From Clostridia bacterium (GTDB lineage Bacteria; Bacillota; Clostridia; Oscillospirales; CAG-272): a stretch of DNA of 64,000 nucleotides. The translations under genes and the position numbers were made by a program. The notes beneath the pieces were generated by a model, which was not told where the DNA came from, made no database searches, and saw nothing but the letters and a program-made list of their open reading frames with translations. Positions 53,353 to 62,091 of the stretch are shown one piece after another. Position 1 is the stretch's first letter; each line of letters opens with the position of its first letter. The stretch covers positions 1 through 64,000 of the forward strand of contig JAFULR010000012.1 in NCBI GenBank assembly GCA_017483195.1. The letters are read 5' to 3'.

Positions 53353-54456
53353 TTAAAACAATAATTCAAGAATTTTATTGGTAGTTTTATCGTAATCGCC
53401 GTTGTTTTCAACAACATAATCACAGATTTCCTCGTTTCTGCGTTCGTCATCGATTGAAATTATGCGATTTACCTTGTCTTCGTTGGTGCTTTTCTTTTCA
53501 AGAATTGAAGAAAGAAGCTCCCGCTTATCCCTCTTTACATATACGGTAACTACATCCTTATAGTGCGTTTTGAGTGACATCGCTCCGCATATATCCATAA
53601 TTGCAAGAACAGTCTTTCCGCTTTTCAAAATATCGTCAACATCGCTTTTCTTTGATCCGAATCCGTGTCCTGCATACATTGTGGATTCAAAAAGCTCGCC
53701 GCTTTCCACCATATCAAAAAATTCATTTTTGTCAACGTAATTATACCAATCATCCTCCGAAGTGGACGTGGGATCTATTGTGGTGTAGCTCAAAAGCTTT
53801 TCGAATTTATCACACTTTTCAATCAGCTCTCCCGCGATTTTTGTCTTTCCCGAGCCCGAAGGTCCAACGAGCGCAACAATAGAAGGATTTTTGTAATCGT
53901 CCTTTGTAGCAGAATAGCTTGTAGTAATTACCTCAACGAGCTTTAAAAATTCATCGTAGTTATTTACCGCGAGCATACCCGTTGCTCTTTGATTCCACGG
54001 GCGACGCATAAGGATGGGATACGCTGCATTTGAATTAAGGACGTTATGCATACCGTCGTCAAAAAGGATGTCAACGTTAAGCTTATCCTTTCTGGAGCCC
54101 ATATAGATATTTTCGGGCGGTATTTCAGGAAATTCCCTCATTATTACCTCTGCGCGGATACTCATAAATTGAGGATAAACCGAGGTACACACAAACACCT
54201 CCGTCATTTGAGAGAGCTTTCTTACAAACTCCTTAGCTCCGGCAATTACAGGCTGAGTTCTGAAAAACTCCTCTGTAAAAAATTCAAATATCACGTCTGC
54301 ACGCGTACCGAGCTTTCCCCAACGGTCAACCTCATATATCGTAAGCGGCGGATCAAAATTATATTTTTCATTTGCAAGCTTTATTGCGTACGGTACACAT
54401 TCAAGCAAAACGTCATCAACGTCAAGTGCTGTAGTCATTCTGAATCTTCTGCTCAT
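53353..54456 (-). CDS. Fusion of 5'-nucleotidase-type HAD domain and guanylate-kinase-like domain
   Basis: A 367-residue two-domain protein. Residues 1-180 resemble NT5C/5'(3')-deoxyribonucleotidase-type HAD phosphatases: DVDDVL (Asp12, Asp14), CTS near residue 91, and DILFDDG (Asp133-134). Residues 190-367 resemble guanylate kinase: P-loop GPSGSGKT (198-205), YNYVDKNEFFDMVESGELFE, then AIMDICGA. The GMP-binding arginines of the usual TTRxPR motif are not present; the matching segment reads YTTIDPTST. So the kinase may use another substrate or be a binding domain. ATG 54456 has GGGAGG upstream; the longer ORF start at 54510 lacks one. Confidence 0.82.
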   Translation of the reverse strand: MSRRFRMTTALDVDDVLLECVPYAIKLANEKYNFDPPLTIYEVDRWGKLGTRADVIFEFFTEEFFRTQPVIAGAKEFVRKLSQMTEVFVCTSVYPQFMSIRAEVIMREFPEIPPENIYMGSRKDKLNVDILFDDGMHNVLNSNAAYPILMRRPWNQRATGMLAVNNYDEFLKLVEVITTSYSATKDDYKNPSIVALVGPSGSGKTKIAGELIEKCDKFEKLLSYTTIDPTSTSEDDWYNYVDKNEFFDMVESGELFESTMYAGHGFGSKKSDVDDILKSGKTVLAIMDICGAMSLKTHYKDVVTVYVKRDKRELLSSILEKKSTNEDKVNRIISIDDERRNEEICDYVVENNGDYDKTTNKILELLF

Positions 54457-54481
54457 CTTATACCTCCCTTCAATATACAAT

Positions 54482-54510
54482 AGTATAACATACAAAAAAG
54501 GAAAATACAA
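54482..54510 (-). promoter_or_regulatory. Probable promoter of the HAD-GMK fusion gene
   Basis: TTGTAT (54505-54510), a 17-bp spacer and TATACT (54482-54487). It overlaps the terminator hairpin of the upstream YwaF-like gene, so read-through and initiation may compete. Confidence 0.5.
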
Positions 54511-54529
54511 GCTGTATTTTCCCTTTTTT
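54494..54529 (-). terminator. Terminator of the YwaF-like gene
   Basis: AAAAAAGG-AAAATACA pairs with TGTATTTT-CCCTTTTTT (loop AGC), 4 bp after the stop codon, ending in a T-run. Confidence 0.8.
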
Positions 54530-54532
54530 ACA

Positions 54533-55300
54533 TTATTCTTCGCCGCGTCCGCGAAGTCTGATATTGAGCTTATCTATTGCGCGGTAAAGATAGTAGCAAC
54601 CAATGAAGAACAAAACGTGAAGAATTCCGAGAATTATTACGTATATAGTTTGTCCCACGGTATAACCAAGCGCATCCTTGATAGTATTAACAAAATCGTT
54701 AATCGGACCTATGTTACAGGTATAGAAATTTGCATAGTTAGTTTTAAGTATCTGAGACATAGTTCCCGCAACCGCGGAAAATCCGACTCCGAGAAGAGCC
54801 ATGTTTCTTACGTGTTTTCCCTCACCGATATGGTGTAATCTGAGAACTATAATAAGTATAAATTCGAAAATAACTACGTTGTGATAAAAAACCGTGTGGA
54901 AATCGAAATAATCGTTAAAGAAATTAGTAATATTCCACGATCCGTAGATAAGATTGGGGTATATTGCCATAAACATCATCAATGCCATGGTTACTGAACA
55001 AGTGATAGTCCTTACCGCCTCTTTATGCCTGCCGTTATAAAAAGCCATGAGCGGAATGAGCGGTATAAACAACGAGCAGACGTGAAGCGGGATATGATAA
55101 AGGTTATATCCTCTTGAAAACGAGATAACCTGCTTACCTATTTCACTTATAAAGAGTAATACTGCCAAGATCTGAAAAGGTATCATTCTGATCTTCAACG
55201 GTTTGTTCCCTATAAATTTATTAAGCACAAGAGCAATGATGATCATTACTATCACACTCGGTACCAGCTGCCAAAAATGTTCCTTTGTCCAAAGCTCCAT
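54533..55300 (-). CDS. YwaF/TIGR02206-like membrane protein
   Basis: A 255-residue protein with about seven spans. The pattern LPLHVCSL-like (here IPLHVCSLFIPL) followed by a PNLIYGSWN-type segment and DYFDFHTVFYHNV fits the YwaF/TIGR02206 family of Bacillota. No activity is known for the family. GGAGG precedes ATG 55300. It is monocistronic with a perfect consensus promoter. Confidence 0.72.
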   Translation of the reverse strand: MELWTKEHFWQLVPSVIVMIIIALVLNKFIGNKPLKIRMIPFQILAVLLFISEIGKQVISFSRGYNLYHIPLHVCSLFIPLIPLMAFYNGRHKEAVRTITCSVTMALMMFMAIYPNLIYGSWNITNFFNDYFDFHTVFYHNVVIFEFILIIVLRLHHIGEGKHVRNMALLGVGFSAVAGTMSQILKTNYANFYTCNIGPINDFVNTIKDALGYTVGQTIYVIILGILHVLFFIGCYYLYRAIDKLNIRLRGRGEE

Positions 55301-55335
55301 AATATGCCTCCAGATATCAATTAAAGTTTATGTTC

Positions 55336-55364
55336 ATTATAATACCTAAATTTACATTTGTCAA
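55336..55364 (-). promoter_or_regulatory. Consensus sigma-A promoter of the YwaF-like gene
   Basis: TTGACA (55359-55364), a 17-bp spacer and TATAAT (55336-55341). Confidence 0.8.
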
Positions 55365-55366
55365 CA

Positions 55367-55402
55367 AAAAATTCATTCGAAAAGGTTTTCGAATGAATTT
55401 TT
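55367..55402 (-). terminator. Terminator of the GHL10 gene
   Basis: A 17-bp perfect A/T-rich stem (55367-55383 with 55386-55402) directly after the stop codon. It adjoins the -35 of the YwaF-like promoter. Confidence 0.78.
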
Positions 55403-55404
55403 AT

Positions 55405-57411
55405 CTATTTTCTATTTTCCCTTGCCTTTGCAGCCATTAGAATTCTATAAATATAATCCGCTTGCTCCTTTATTCTGTCGTGAGCCGCGCAATCTTCAAA
55501 ATCACCAATAGCAAGATTAAAATCTTCAATACATACGAGCATTTGCTCAACTGTAACACAGCTCTTTGCATTCTCTAAAAAGTCAAGAACTGTTATGGAC
55601 TCCCTTTCGGAAAGATTCTCCCTGTATATGCGCTCGTATCTGTCCGCAAGCTGACCCCTCCAAGCATCCCAAACCATATTTATATCCGAGGTAGGAGTTA
55701 GTGCCTGTTCCCTATTACTTCCGCACGTTAAAGCTTTTAATATATATTCAGCATATTCCGGATACTCAACAATATAATTTTGAGTCGCGAAAAAGGAAAC
55801 TCCGCTTATATTAAGGCTCTTGACAGCAGCGACAAGCTCCTGATTCTTGCGGATGGTATCACCGTTATAAAGCGGTGATATACCCGTATATTGAAGAAAC
55901 GTGGGATAATTATTAAATACTGCAGCTGCAGACGTAAGTGAATCCGTGTTTTCCGTGTATATCATAGGCAATACAACGTCAAGATATCCGTTATCAAGCC
56001 ATAGCTCAATATCCTGCATATATATGTTATATGCGTCGTTAATAAATCCGTATGGGCTTGACGAAATGATCATCTCGGGATCGAGTGAACGAATAATCTC
56101 TGTAAGAGCTTTCACCGTTGACGTTACAGCGTCTCTCTTGAAAGCGTGCCACTTACCTCGCAGCTCTGCATTCTTTTGGATATCGTAAGCAAGATCATTT
56201 CCTTTGTATCCGTATTTCTTTGAAAACTTGCTCACGGAATGCTCGGTGAAGCCGCAATCCTCAAAGTCTCCGCTATAAGAAGCATCGGAATATCTTATGT
56301 AATCATAGCTGATGCCATCAAAATCGTATTTTTCCACCATTTCCCCTATCACGGTGGCAAGATGCTGTTGAACCTCGGGATTTGTGGGATCGATATACCC
56401 ACCGGATGTGTCTCCCGTATGGTCGGAATAGAGCCATTCCTGCTTTATGTACGGAGCTTCAATTCCGTAATATGAGCCTGCGCTTAATAACTCAACCCAC
56501 GCGTGAACTTCGATTCCGAGCTTGTGACATTCGGAAATAAGAGCGAGTGTATAATCGTCACCGTATTCTCCGTAATCAAAGCCCATCATTCTTGGATGCT
56601 GACAGTCAAGCGCCTCACTGTAATAGGTAGTCATTCCGTGCCAATACGTTTCAACGTAAAGCGCGTTTATCCCCATATCGTGAAGATACTCTGCAAATTC
56701 TTCAACTCCATCAAGTGTGGTTTCATCAATAGCTGAGGCATTTGGGCGGTGCCAGATTCCCCTTCCCTCGACCGCGTAGCATTCAAGGGTGAGAGCATAT
56801 TTGAGATCTATCAAGGACCAAATATCGCTCAGCCTTTTCTCAATCTGTCCAAGCTCCGCGGATTCTGACGATGCGTAGAGCTTTAACGCATCCATATCCT
56901 CATTAATTTCAAGGCTGATTTTTTCTATTTCTTCAAAATCAATATCGTAAAGCTCACGAGCCTTGCTTTCAATTATTTCGTCAACCTTGGCGTTATTCAC
57001 CTCGGCGCGCTTAATTCCCGAAATAAGAGTATCTCTCTTAACGGTCAAAACAGGAAAATCCATTTCGATAATATCTCCAATACGAATGTTTTTTAATATC
57101 TCCATGGCAGAGCCGTGCGCACTAATTACATAAGTTCCCTTTCGTATATCCACGGTCTCACCTGCATCTATTACAAAGCCCGTGTCCTTTTCGACGAGCA
57201 ACTCATATCCGAATTCATTTCTCGGGAAATCAAAGGTATAGACGGCTATGGAGTCGGGCAATCTTATAAAATTTACAGTTGCTATTTTCGCCGTAGCCAC
57301 CGATGAAGCGCGTGAATACTCAATATCCGCACTCATATCGATCTGCCAGGCAACGCTCGCGACTAAAATAACCAAAAGCAAAACGGCTATTCCTATCAAT
57401 AACTCTCTCAT
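55405..57411 (-). CDS. Glycosyl-hydrolase-like 10 (GHL10/DUF187-type) protein
   Basis: A 668-residue protein with one N-terminal membrane anchor (about 4-24) and no lipobox. Residues about 30-215 are an unrecognised, partly helical domain. From about 220 a GHL10 TIM barrel follows, starting RGIWHRPNA, with YVETYWHG, EVHAWVELL, YIDPTNPEVQQ, FDGISYDYIRY and VLPMIYTE. This is the pattern of the YngK/DUF187 family. The acid in FDGISYDYIRY and the Glu in WVELL are candidate catalytic residues. It would act outside the cell on a glycan that cannot be named. It sits beside a pectate-lyase-like gene. Confidence 0.82.
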   Translation of the reverse strand: MRELLIGIAVLLLVILVASVAWQIDMSADIEYSRASSVATAKIATVNFIRLPDSIAVYTFDFPRNEFGYELLVEKDTGFVIDAGETVDIRKGTYVISAHGSAMEILKNIRIGDIIEMDFPVLTVKRDTLISGIKRAEVNNAKVDEIIESKARELYDIDFEEIEKISLEINEDMDALKLYASSESAELGQIEKRLSDIWSLIDLKYALTLECYAVEGRGIWHRPNASAIDETTLDGVEEFAEYLHDMGINALYVETYWHGMTTYYSEALDCQHPRMMGFDYGEYGDDYTLALISECHKLGIEVHAWVELLSAGSYYGIEAPYIKQEWLYSDHTGDTSGGYIDPTNPEVQQHLATVIGEMVEKYDFDGISYDYIRYSDASYSGDFEDCGFTEHSVSKFSKKYGYKGNDLAYDIQKNAELRGKWHAFKRDAVTSTVKALTEIIRSLDPEMIISSSPYGFINDAYNIYMQDIELWLDNGYLDVVLPMIYTENTDSLTSAAAVFNNYPTFLQYTGISPLYNGDTIRKNQELVAAVKSLNISGVSFFATQNYIVEYPEYAEYILKALTCGSNREQALTPTSDINMVWDAWRGQLADRYERIYRENLSERESITVLDFLENAKSCVTVEQMLVCIEDFNLAIGDFEDCAAHDRIKEQADYIYRILMAAKARENRK

Positions 57412-57438
57412 AATCCACCTCCGCGTATGCTTTGGTAC

Positions 57439-57467
57439 ATTATATCACAAAAAATTACAAAATACAA
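57439..57467 (-). promoter_or_regulatory. Sigma-A promoter of the GHL10 gene
   Basis: TTGTAT (57462-57467), a 17-bp spacer and TATAAT (57439-57444) with an extended -10 TG. Confidence 0.65.
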
Positions 57468-57482
57468 CAAAACTGTAAAAAT

Positions 57483-57510
57483 AAAGGAAAATACCGAGGT
57501 ATTTTCCTTT
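57483..57510 (-). terminator. Terminator of the pectate-lyase-like gene
   Basis: A perfect 13-bp inverted repeat (57483-57495 with 57498-57510), 12 bp after the stop codon. On the minus strand a T-rich run follows. Confidence 0.78.
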
Positions 57511-57522
57511 ATTTTTTGTTTT

Positions 57523-59337
57523 TTACTTTCCCGCGCCCGCGTTTTCCTTTACAAAAGCAGGAACGTCTTTAGCAGCGAGCATAAAGCTTACGTCGGTGCA
57601 TTTTTTGTTACTGTCATAATAGAAAATCGCAGAGTTGGTATCAAAATTACCAAGATTTGTTGATCCGTCGGGCTTGCAGCTTATAGAAACCGTTTTGGTT
57701 CTGTCGGTTACAACTGTTGCATTTCCCTTATTTGAGGAGTCAAATACATCACCAAATGACTTTACAACACTTGAAGAAAGAATAAAAGGCTTTGACGTAG
57801 ATGAGAAGTAGTTATTCTCACTGAAAATATATGAATTCTTTCTAACGTCCATACAGTTTTTACACTGGTCAAAATAGTTATTATAAGAGTGGATATTTAC
57901 GTTTCTTCCAAGCGGAAGTCGGGACTCAACCTTATAAAAATAGTTGTGGTGCATCGTCATATTCATACAAGCCTGCGAATCACCGTTACCGAAAAGCATC
58001 GTTTTCTTGGGATTGTTAAAATAGTTGTATGAAAGCGTTGCGTTGGAAACGTTATTGAAATCCACAGTACCGTCGCCCGCATATTTGTCGCGCTCACCGG
58101 AAATATCCCACGCGTTATATCCTCTATTGAACGTGCAGTTGTGTATCCAATATCTTCCGTGACTTGCAATGTTTGATCTGTCTCCGTTCAAGAAATTGAG
58201 AGCATCCTCGGGGTAATCGGTAAACGTGAGGTTCTTGATCTCAATATTACTGCTTTCCTCAAAGCTTATTCCGAATTGGAATATCTCAGCGTCAGAGCCT
58301 ACTCCCTCAATGGTTATATTCTTTGAGCCCTTGACCTCAAGCATATTATAGTAGGAGTCGTCATCGTAAACTCTCTTACCCGAAAAGGCAGGAAAATCAC
58401 TTCCCTTATAGCTTGTGGTGCTTGAACCGCTGTTTGTAAGGCGAACGTCACTAAGACCTTCCGGGGTGGTCTTATAGTTATAAGTTTTTGCTCCGCCGCC
58501 GTTGCCTTTCATTTTTACGATAAGATTGGCAAGATTTTCACCGTATTCTGTTGAAAATGTGTTTTCAAAGAAATCGTCGGTCGCATTTGAGCCGTTTGAA
58601 AGTCGGGGTTCAACATTTTTGTAATTCCACTGATTTGTAGTGATTTTGCCGATAATACGAATAAGCATTGGGGTGCTTGACTTATACTGCGCCTGCAAAA
58701 TATTAACAAGTCCCACGTATTCCGTGCCGTTAATTCTGCAAGTAACGGTATTTTTGTTTTCATTTGTAACGTATATTATTTTGGTTCCCTCTTTGAGAGT
58801 ACCGTCATTGTTATACGCGCCAACACCCTCGTTGGCACCGAAATGCGCGTAGCCCGATCTATCTTGTAAAGCTACCTCAATGTTTGTAAGAGTGATAAAG
58901 AACACGTCACCGTTAGTTTTACTTGTCGCCTCGATCTTCACCTTATAAACACCTTCGGTAATGCCAAGAATGTAGCAATTATAGGCATTTTCGTCAGCTA
59001 TCATAAGCTCGTCGTCAAGCTTTACGTAATCGCTATCGTCAGCGTCCTTAAGCTTATAGTAAACAGCGTATGTATAGCTCTCGAGCTTTTCAAAATAAAG
59101 ACTTATGGACTCATTACCTCCAAGCACCTCAACTGCACCGATTATGTCTTCGTCGGTGGGAGTATTTTTGCCGCTTGTTGTAGTTGTAGAGCTTGTGCTG
59201 GTGCTTGTGCTTGAGCTTGTGGACTTGCTTGTACTGCCCGAGCCTGTAGTCGTAGTGCCTATCGGAAAGAGCCACTCACACGAAGCAAGGGACAAAACAA
59301 GCGCTATTGCAATAATTGAAACTAAAATTTTCTTCAT
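57523..59337 (-). CDS. Pectate-lyase-like (PL1-type beta-helix) lipoprotein
   Basis: A 604-residue surface lipoprotein: lipobox LASC (Cys20), then a Ser/Thr-only linker (about 27-55). Residues about 65-165 look like a fibronectin-III-type domain. From about 185 a right-handed beta-helix of PL1 type follows, beginning KIIYVTNENKNTVT. The calcium region is recognisable as YWIHNCTFNRG and GDGTVDF, and the RxPxxR-type catalytic loop as ESRLPLGRNVNIHSYNNYF. This supports elimination cleavage of polygalacturonate. AAAGGTG precedes the ATG, only one base after the stop of the small upstream gene, so the two are coupled. Confidence 0.88.
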   Translation of the reverse strand: MKKILVSIIAIALVLSLASCEWLFPIGTTTTGSGSTSKSTSSSTSTSTSSTTTTSGKNTPTDEDIIGAVEVLGGNESISLYFEKLESYTYAVYYKLKDADDSDYVKLDDELMIADENAYNCYILGITEGVYKVKIEATSKTNGDVFFITLTNIEVALQDRSGYAHFGANEGVGAYNNDGTLKEGTKIIYVTNENKNTVTCRINGTEYVGLVNILQAQYKSSTPMLIRIIGKITTNQWNYKNVEPRLSNGSNATDDFFENTFSTEYGENLANLIVKMKGNGGGAKTYNYKTTPEGLSDVRLTNSGSSTTSYKGSDFPAFSGKRVYDDDSYYNMLEVKGSKNITIEGVGSDAEIFQFGISFEESSNIEIKNLTFTDYPEDALNFLNGDRSNIASHGRYWIHNCTFNRGYNAWDISGERDKYAGDGTVDFNNVSNATLSYNYFNNPKKTMLFGNGDSQACMNMTMHHNYFYKVESRLPLGRNVNIHSYNNYFDQCKNCMDVRKNSYIFSENNYFSSTSKPFILSSSVVKSFGDVFDSSNKGNATVVTDRTKTVSISCKPDGSTNLGNFDTNSAIFYYDSNKKCTDVSFMLAAKDVPAFVKENAGAGK

Positions 59338-59338
59338 A

Positions 59339-59563
59339 TCAATTCACCTTTCCAACAATGTTTTCTTCTTTATAATTATAAACAAATGTGGGACATTCTC
59401 CGCCCATCTGTATGGTATATAATACTTCGCCATTTTCCACTCTCGCCTCGTGTATAAAACCAAAGTGAAGCTCACCGCGGTGGCGGAATCGCACGAAATC
59501 ACCAAGCTGATATTTGGCATTTTCGGGATACACGGGCTTCTTTTTAAATATATTAAAAAACAC
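59339..59563 (-). CDS. Small basic protein of unknown function, coupled to the pectate-lyase-like gene
   Basis: A 74-residue soluble protein, not recognised. It has a basic N-terminus (FNIFKKKPVYPENAKY), then a compact beta-rich pattern (YQLGDFVRFRHRGELHFGF, VLYTIQMGGE) that recalls small SH3-like barrels. The start is GTG 59563 with GAGGTGATCTT upstream. Its stop codon ends one base before the lyase start codon, so it may act as a leader that couples translation as well as encode a protein. A promoter lies about 20 bp upstream. Confidence 0.65.
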   Translation of the reverse strand: MFFNIFKKKPVYPENAKYQLGDFVRFRHRGELHFGFIHEARVENGEVLYTIQMGGECPTFVYNYKEENIVGKVN

Positions 59564-59583
59564 AAGATCACCTCACTATTTTC

Positions 59584-59612
59584 ATAATACCATATTTTAA
59601 TATAAATATCAA
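59584..59612 (-). promoter_or_regulatory. Sigma-A promoter of the small protein/pectate lyase operon
   Basis: TTGATA (59607-59612), a 17-bp spacer and TATTAT (59584-59589) with an extended -10 TG. Confidence 0.6.
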
Positions 59613-59639
59613 GAAAAATTTGTTTTTGACAAAAATCTA

Positions 59640-59668
59640 TTGATTATTTTTTAAAAATGTGGTAATAT
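59640..59668 (+). promoter_or_regulatory. Sigma-A promoter of ssrA
   Basis: TTGATT (59640-59645), a 17-bp spacer and TAATAT (59663-59668), about 12 bp before the tmRNA 5' end. Confidence 0.65.
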
Positions 59669-59680
59669 AAAGCATCATAT

Positions 59681-60073
59681 GGGCCCGTAATGGTTTCGAC
59701 GGGGATTTTGAGGTATGATAAGCGTGGCGGGCTGAGTAATCCCGATAACTGCTCAATTTAAAAAATAAACGACAACAATACTGTTGCTATGGCTGCCTAA
59801 TTGATGCGCCTTAGGGCGCTTCAATTGGCAGTGCTGTAGCCTGCGGGCTACCCGTTCCTCCGCAGAGGACCACGACTGCGGACTGAGCGTGATCTTAGTG
59901 GTGAACTTGCATCGGCGGTCGCGCCTGAACCGATCAAGCACAAAGGCGCTACGGACTATTCGCTGCCTGTCAGTTGGCGGCGCGTAGTGGGAAATAATAA
60001 AAACTGACTGCCCACGGAGAAGGTCATATCAAGGGGTTTTCGGACAGGAGTTCAATTCTCCTCGGGTCCACCA
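59681..60073 (+). ncRNA. ssrA: tmRNA
   Basis: A complete one-piece tmRNA. The 5' end GGGCCCGTAATGGTTTCGAC pairs with the 3' CGGGTCC (60063-60069; one G-U pair) to form the tRNA-like acceptor stem, and the T-arm GGAGTTCAATTCTCC precedes it. CCA is encoded (60071-60073). The tag reading frame runs from about 59765 to a TAA at 59798-59800; its secure part reads NDNNTVAMAA, a typical hydrophobic Ala-Ala degradation tag. The resume codon is either ATA (59765) or AAA (59762). It frees stalled ribosomes with SmpB, whose gene lies 1.5 kb away on the other strand. Confidence 0.97.
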
Positions 60074-60074
60074 A

Positions 60075-60105
60075 AAAAGCACTTGCAAAATTTGCAAGTG
60101 CTTTT
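60075..60105 (+). terminator. Bidirectional terminator of ssrA and the DUF1846 gene
   Basis: AAAAGCACTTGCAAA faces TTTGCAAGTGCTTTT, followed by ATTTTTA on the plus strand and by T-rich sequence on the minus. The 3' CCA of tmRNA ends just before it. Confidence 0.9.
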
Positions 60106-60109
60106 ATTT

Positions 60110-61600
60110 TTATCCGATAAATATTTCTTTGATCTGGTACTTCGGCTCGCAGGTCACGTTAAGACCAAGCTTTTTAAGTACCTCCATATCCGCGCTTGGG
60201 AGCATTACGGTGGAATGTATATCACAGCCCGCAAGCGAAGGAAGGTGCTTAAGAACGTAAGCGGCGGTCGCAGAGGTATGCGCGCTGATTGAAAGCGCGA
60301 TAAGTATCTCGTTTACGTTCAGCTTTTTATAAGTTCTCGAAAGGTATTGACACTTGAGCTTTTGAACAGGCTCGATTACCTCGGGCGCGAGAAGATGTAT
60401 CTCATCGGGAATCGAGGTTATTTCTTTGAGCGCGTTAAGAAGCATTGCAGAAACAGATTCAAGCAGATCCGTTGCCTTTCCTGTAATAATACGACCGTCC
60501 GCAAGCTCAATAGCAGCCGCGGGAGCGCCGCATTCAGCACTCTTTTGCTTTGCAGCTTCAACTACTTTGCGGTAATTTTTAGTGATACCTGCCTGCTGCA
60601 TAAGAAGCTCGGTCTTCTGAACGGCATTTCTATTTCTCTCCGTATCGTCATCCCTGCATGCGCAAAGAGCATCGAAATATCTTCGCACCATCTCGCGCTT
60701 TGAGGCGTCGCAAACACCCTCGTCGTCAACGATACAGTTACCTACCATATTTACACCCATATCCGTGGGAGAATTATAGGGAGAGGTGCCGTAAATACCC
60801 TTGAATATTGCGTCAAGCACGGGAAATATCTCAACGTCGCGATTATAATTCACCGCCATCTCACCGTATTTTTCAAGGTGGTATGGGTCGATCATATTTA
60901 CGTCGTTAAGATCGGCAGTTGCCGCCTCATATGCAAGGTTTACGGGGTGGCGAAGGGGCTTATTCCAGATAGGAAATGTCTCAAACTTTGCATAACCTGC
61001 CTTGATTCCGCGCTTATTGTCGTTATAAAGCTGAGAAAGACAAACCGCCATCTTACCGCTTCCGGGTCCGGGGCCTGTAACGATAACAAGCTCTCTTTCC
61101 GTTTCTATATATTCATTTTTACCAAATCCGTCATCGCTTACGATTTTTTCAACATTAGAGGGATAACCAGCTATTGTGTAGTGATGATATATCTTGATTC
61201 CCTGCTCCGTAAGCTTTCTTTCAAATTTTGTAACAGCGGGATGCACTGATTCAAATCGAGTAAGAACTACACTTCCGACATAGAGCCCAACATTTTTGAA
61301 GGCATCAATAAGTCGTAACACGTCAAGATCATATGTGATGCCAAGATCTCCGCGTATCTTGTTTTTTTCGATGTCGTCGGTATTAACCACAATAACGATC
61401 TCAGCCTTATCCTTAAGCTGGAGCAGCATCTGAAGCTTTGAATCCGGCTTAAATCCGGGCAAGACACGGCTTGCGTGATAATCGTCAAAAAGCTTTCCGC
61501 CAAATTCAAGATAAAGCTTTCCGCCAAATTGCGATATTCTGTCCTTGATATGCTTGGATTGTAATTCAATATATTTTTGATTGTCAAAGCTCAATTTCAT
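60110..61600 (-). CDS. DUF1846 family protein
   Basis: A 496-residue cytosolic protein of the DUF1846 family, at normal length. It starts MKLSFDNQKYIELQSKHI and has LYLEFGGKLFDDYHASRVLPGF, the GPGPGSGKMAVCLSQLYND loop and YNSPTDMGVNM, all typical. A GPGPGSGKM loop suggests phosphate or nucleotide binding, but family activity is not established. ATG 61600 has GGAG six bases upstream and matches family starts. The reading frame stays open for a further 65 codons upstream, but that part overlaps smpB out of frame. It is the last gene of a four-gene operon. Confidence 0.9.
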   Translation of the reverse strand: MKLSFDNQKYIELQSKHIKDRISQFGGKLYLEFGGKLFDDYHASRVLPGFKPDSKLQMLLQLKDKAEIVIVVNTDDIEKNKIRGDLGITYDLDVLRLIDAFKNVGLYVGSVVLTRFESVHPAVTKFERKLTEQGIKIYHHYTIAGYPSNVEKIVSDDGFGKNEYIETERELVIVTGPGPGSGKMAVCLSQLYNDNKRGIKAGYAKFETFPIWNKPLRHPVNLAYEAATADLNDVNMIDPYHLEKYGEMAVNYNRDVEIFPVLDAIFKGIYGTSPYNSPTDMGVNMVGNCIVDDEGVCDASKREMVRRYFDALCACRDDDTERNRNAVQKTELLMQQAGITKNYRKVVEAAKQKSAECGAPAAAIELADGRIITGKATDLLESVSAMLLNALKEITSIPDEIHLLAPEVIEPVQKLKCQYLSRTYKKLNVNEILIALSISAHTSATAAYVLKHLPSLAGCDIHSTVMLPSADMEVLKKLGLNVTCEPKYQIKEIFIG

Positions 61601-61613
61601 ACCATTCTCCAAA

Positions 61614-62084
61614 TTAGTCATTTCGTGATCTGAATGCGCGCTCCATATCGCGCTTTGCGTCGTTTCGAGCCATATCCTCACGCTTATCGTAAAGCTTTTT
61701 GCCTCGGCAAAGACCGATCTCCATCTTAACTCTCGAGCCCGAAAGATATATCTGAAGAGGGACGAGTGCGTACCCCTTTTGAGATACGAGTCCAAAAAGC
61801 TTCAAAATCTCGCGCTTGTGCAAAAGTAGCTTTTTGGGACGCATAGGATCTTTATTGAAAATATTTCCCTGCTCATATGGACTTATATGCATACCGATAA
61901 CAAAAACCTCACCGTTCTTGATATCGCAATAGGACTCCTTAAGATTAACACGTCCTGCGCGAATGCTTTTGACCTCTGTGCCAAAAAGCTCAACTCCCGC
62001 CTCATATTTTTCATCAACAAAATAATCGTGGTAAGCTTTCTTATTCTGCGCAATAATTTTTACTGATTTTTTATTGTCCGCCAT
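61614..62084 (-). CDS. smpB: SsrA-binding protein
   Basis: A 156-residue SmpB of normal length with [33 protein letters not shown] and [10 protein letters not shown] in order, and a basic C-terminal tail ([19 protein letters not shown]) that enters the ribosomal A-site path. It delivers tmRNA to stalled ribosomes. It lies 7 bp after the GNAT gene and 13 bp before the DUF1846 gene, and ssrA itself is convergent just beyond that. Confidence 0.98.
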   Translation of the reverse strand: MADNKKSVKIIAQNKKAYHDYFVDEKYEAGVELFGTEVKSIRAGRVNLKESYCDIKNGEVFVIGMHISPYEQGNIFNKDPMRPKKLLLHKREILKLFGLVSQKGYALVPLQIYLSGSRVKMEIGLCRGKKLYDKREDMARNDAKRDMERAFRSRND

Positions 62085-62091
62085 ATCTTAT

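Noticed and set aside
61601..61795. N-terminal extension of the DUF1846 protein by 65 residues
   Set aside because: It overlaps smpB out of frame, does not resemble the family, and the GGAG site and family start point to ATG 61600.
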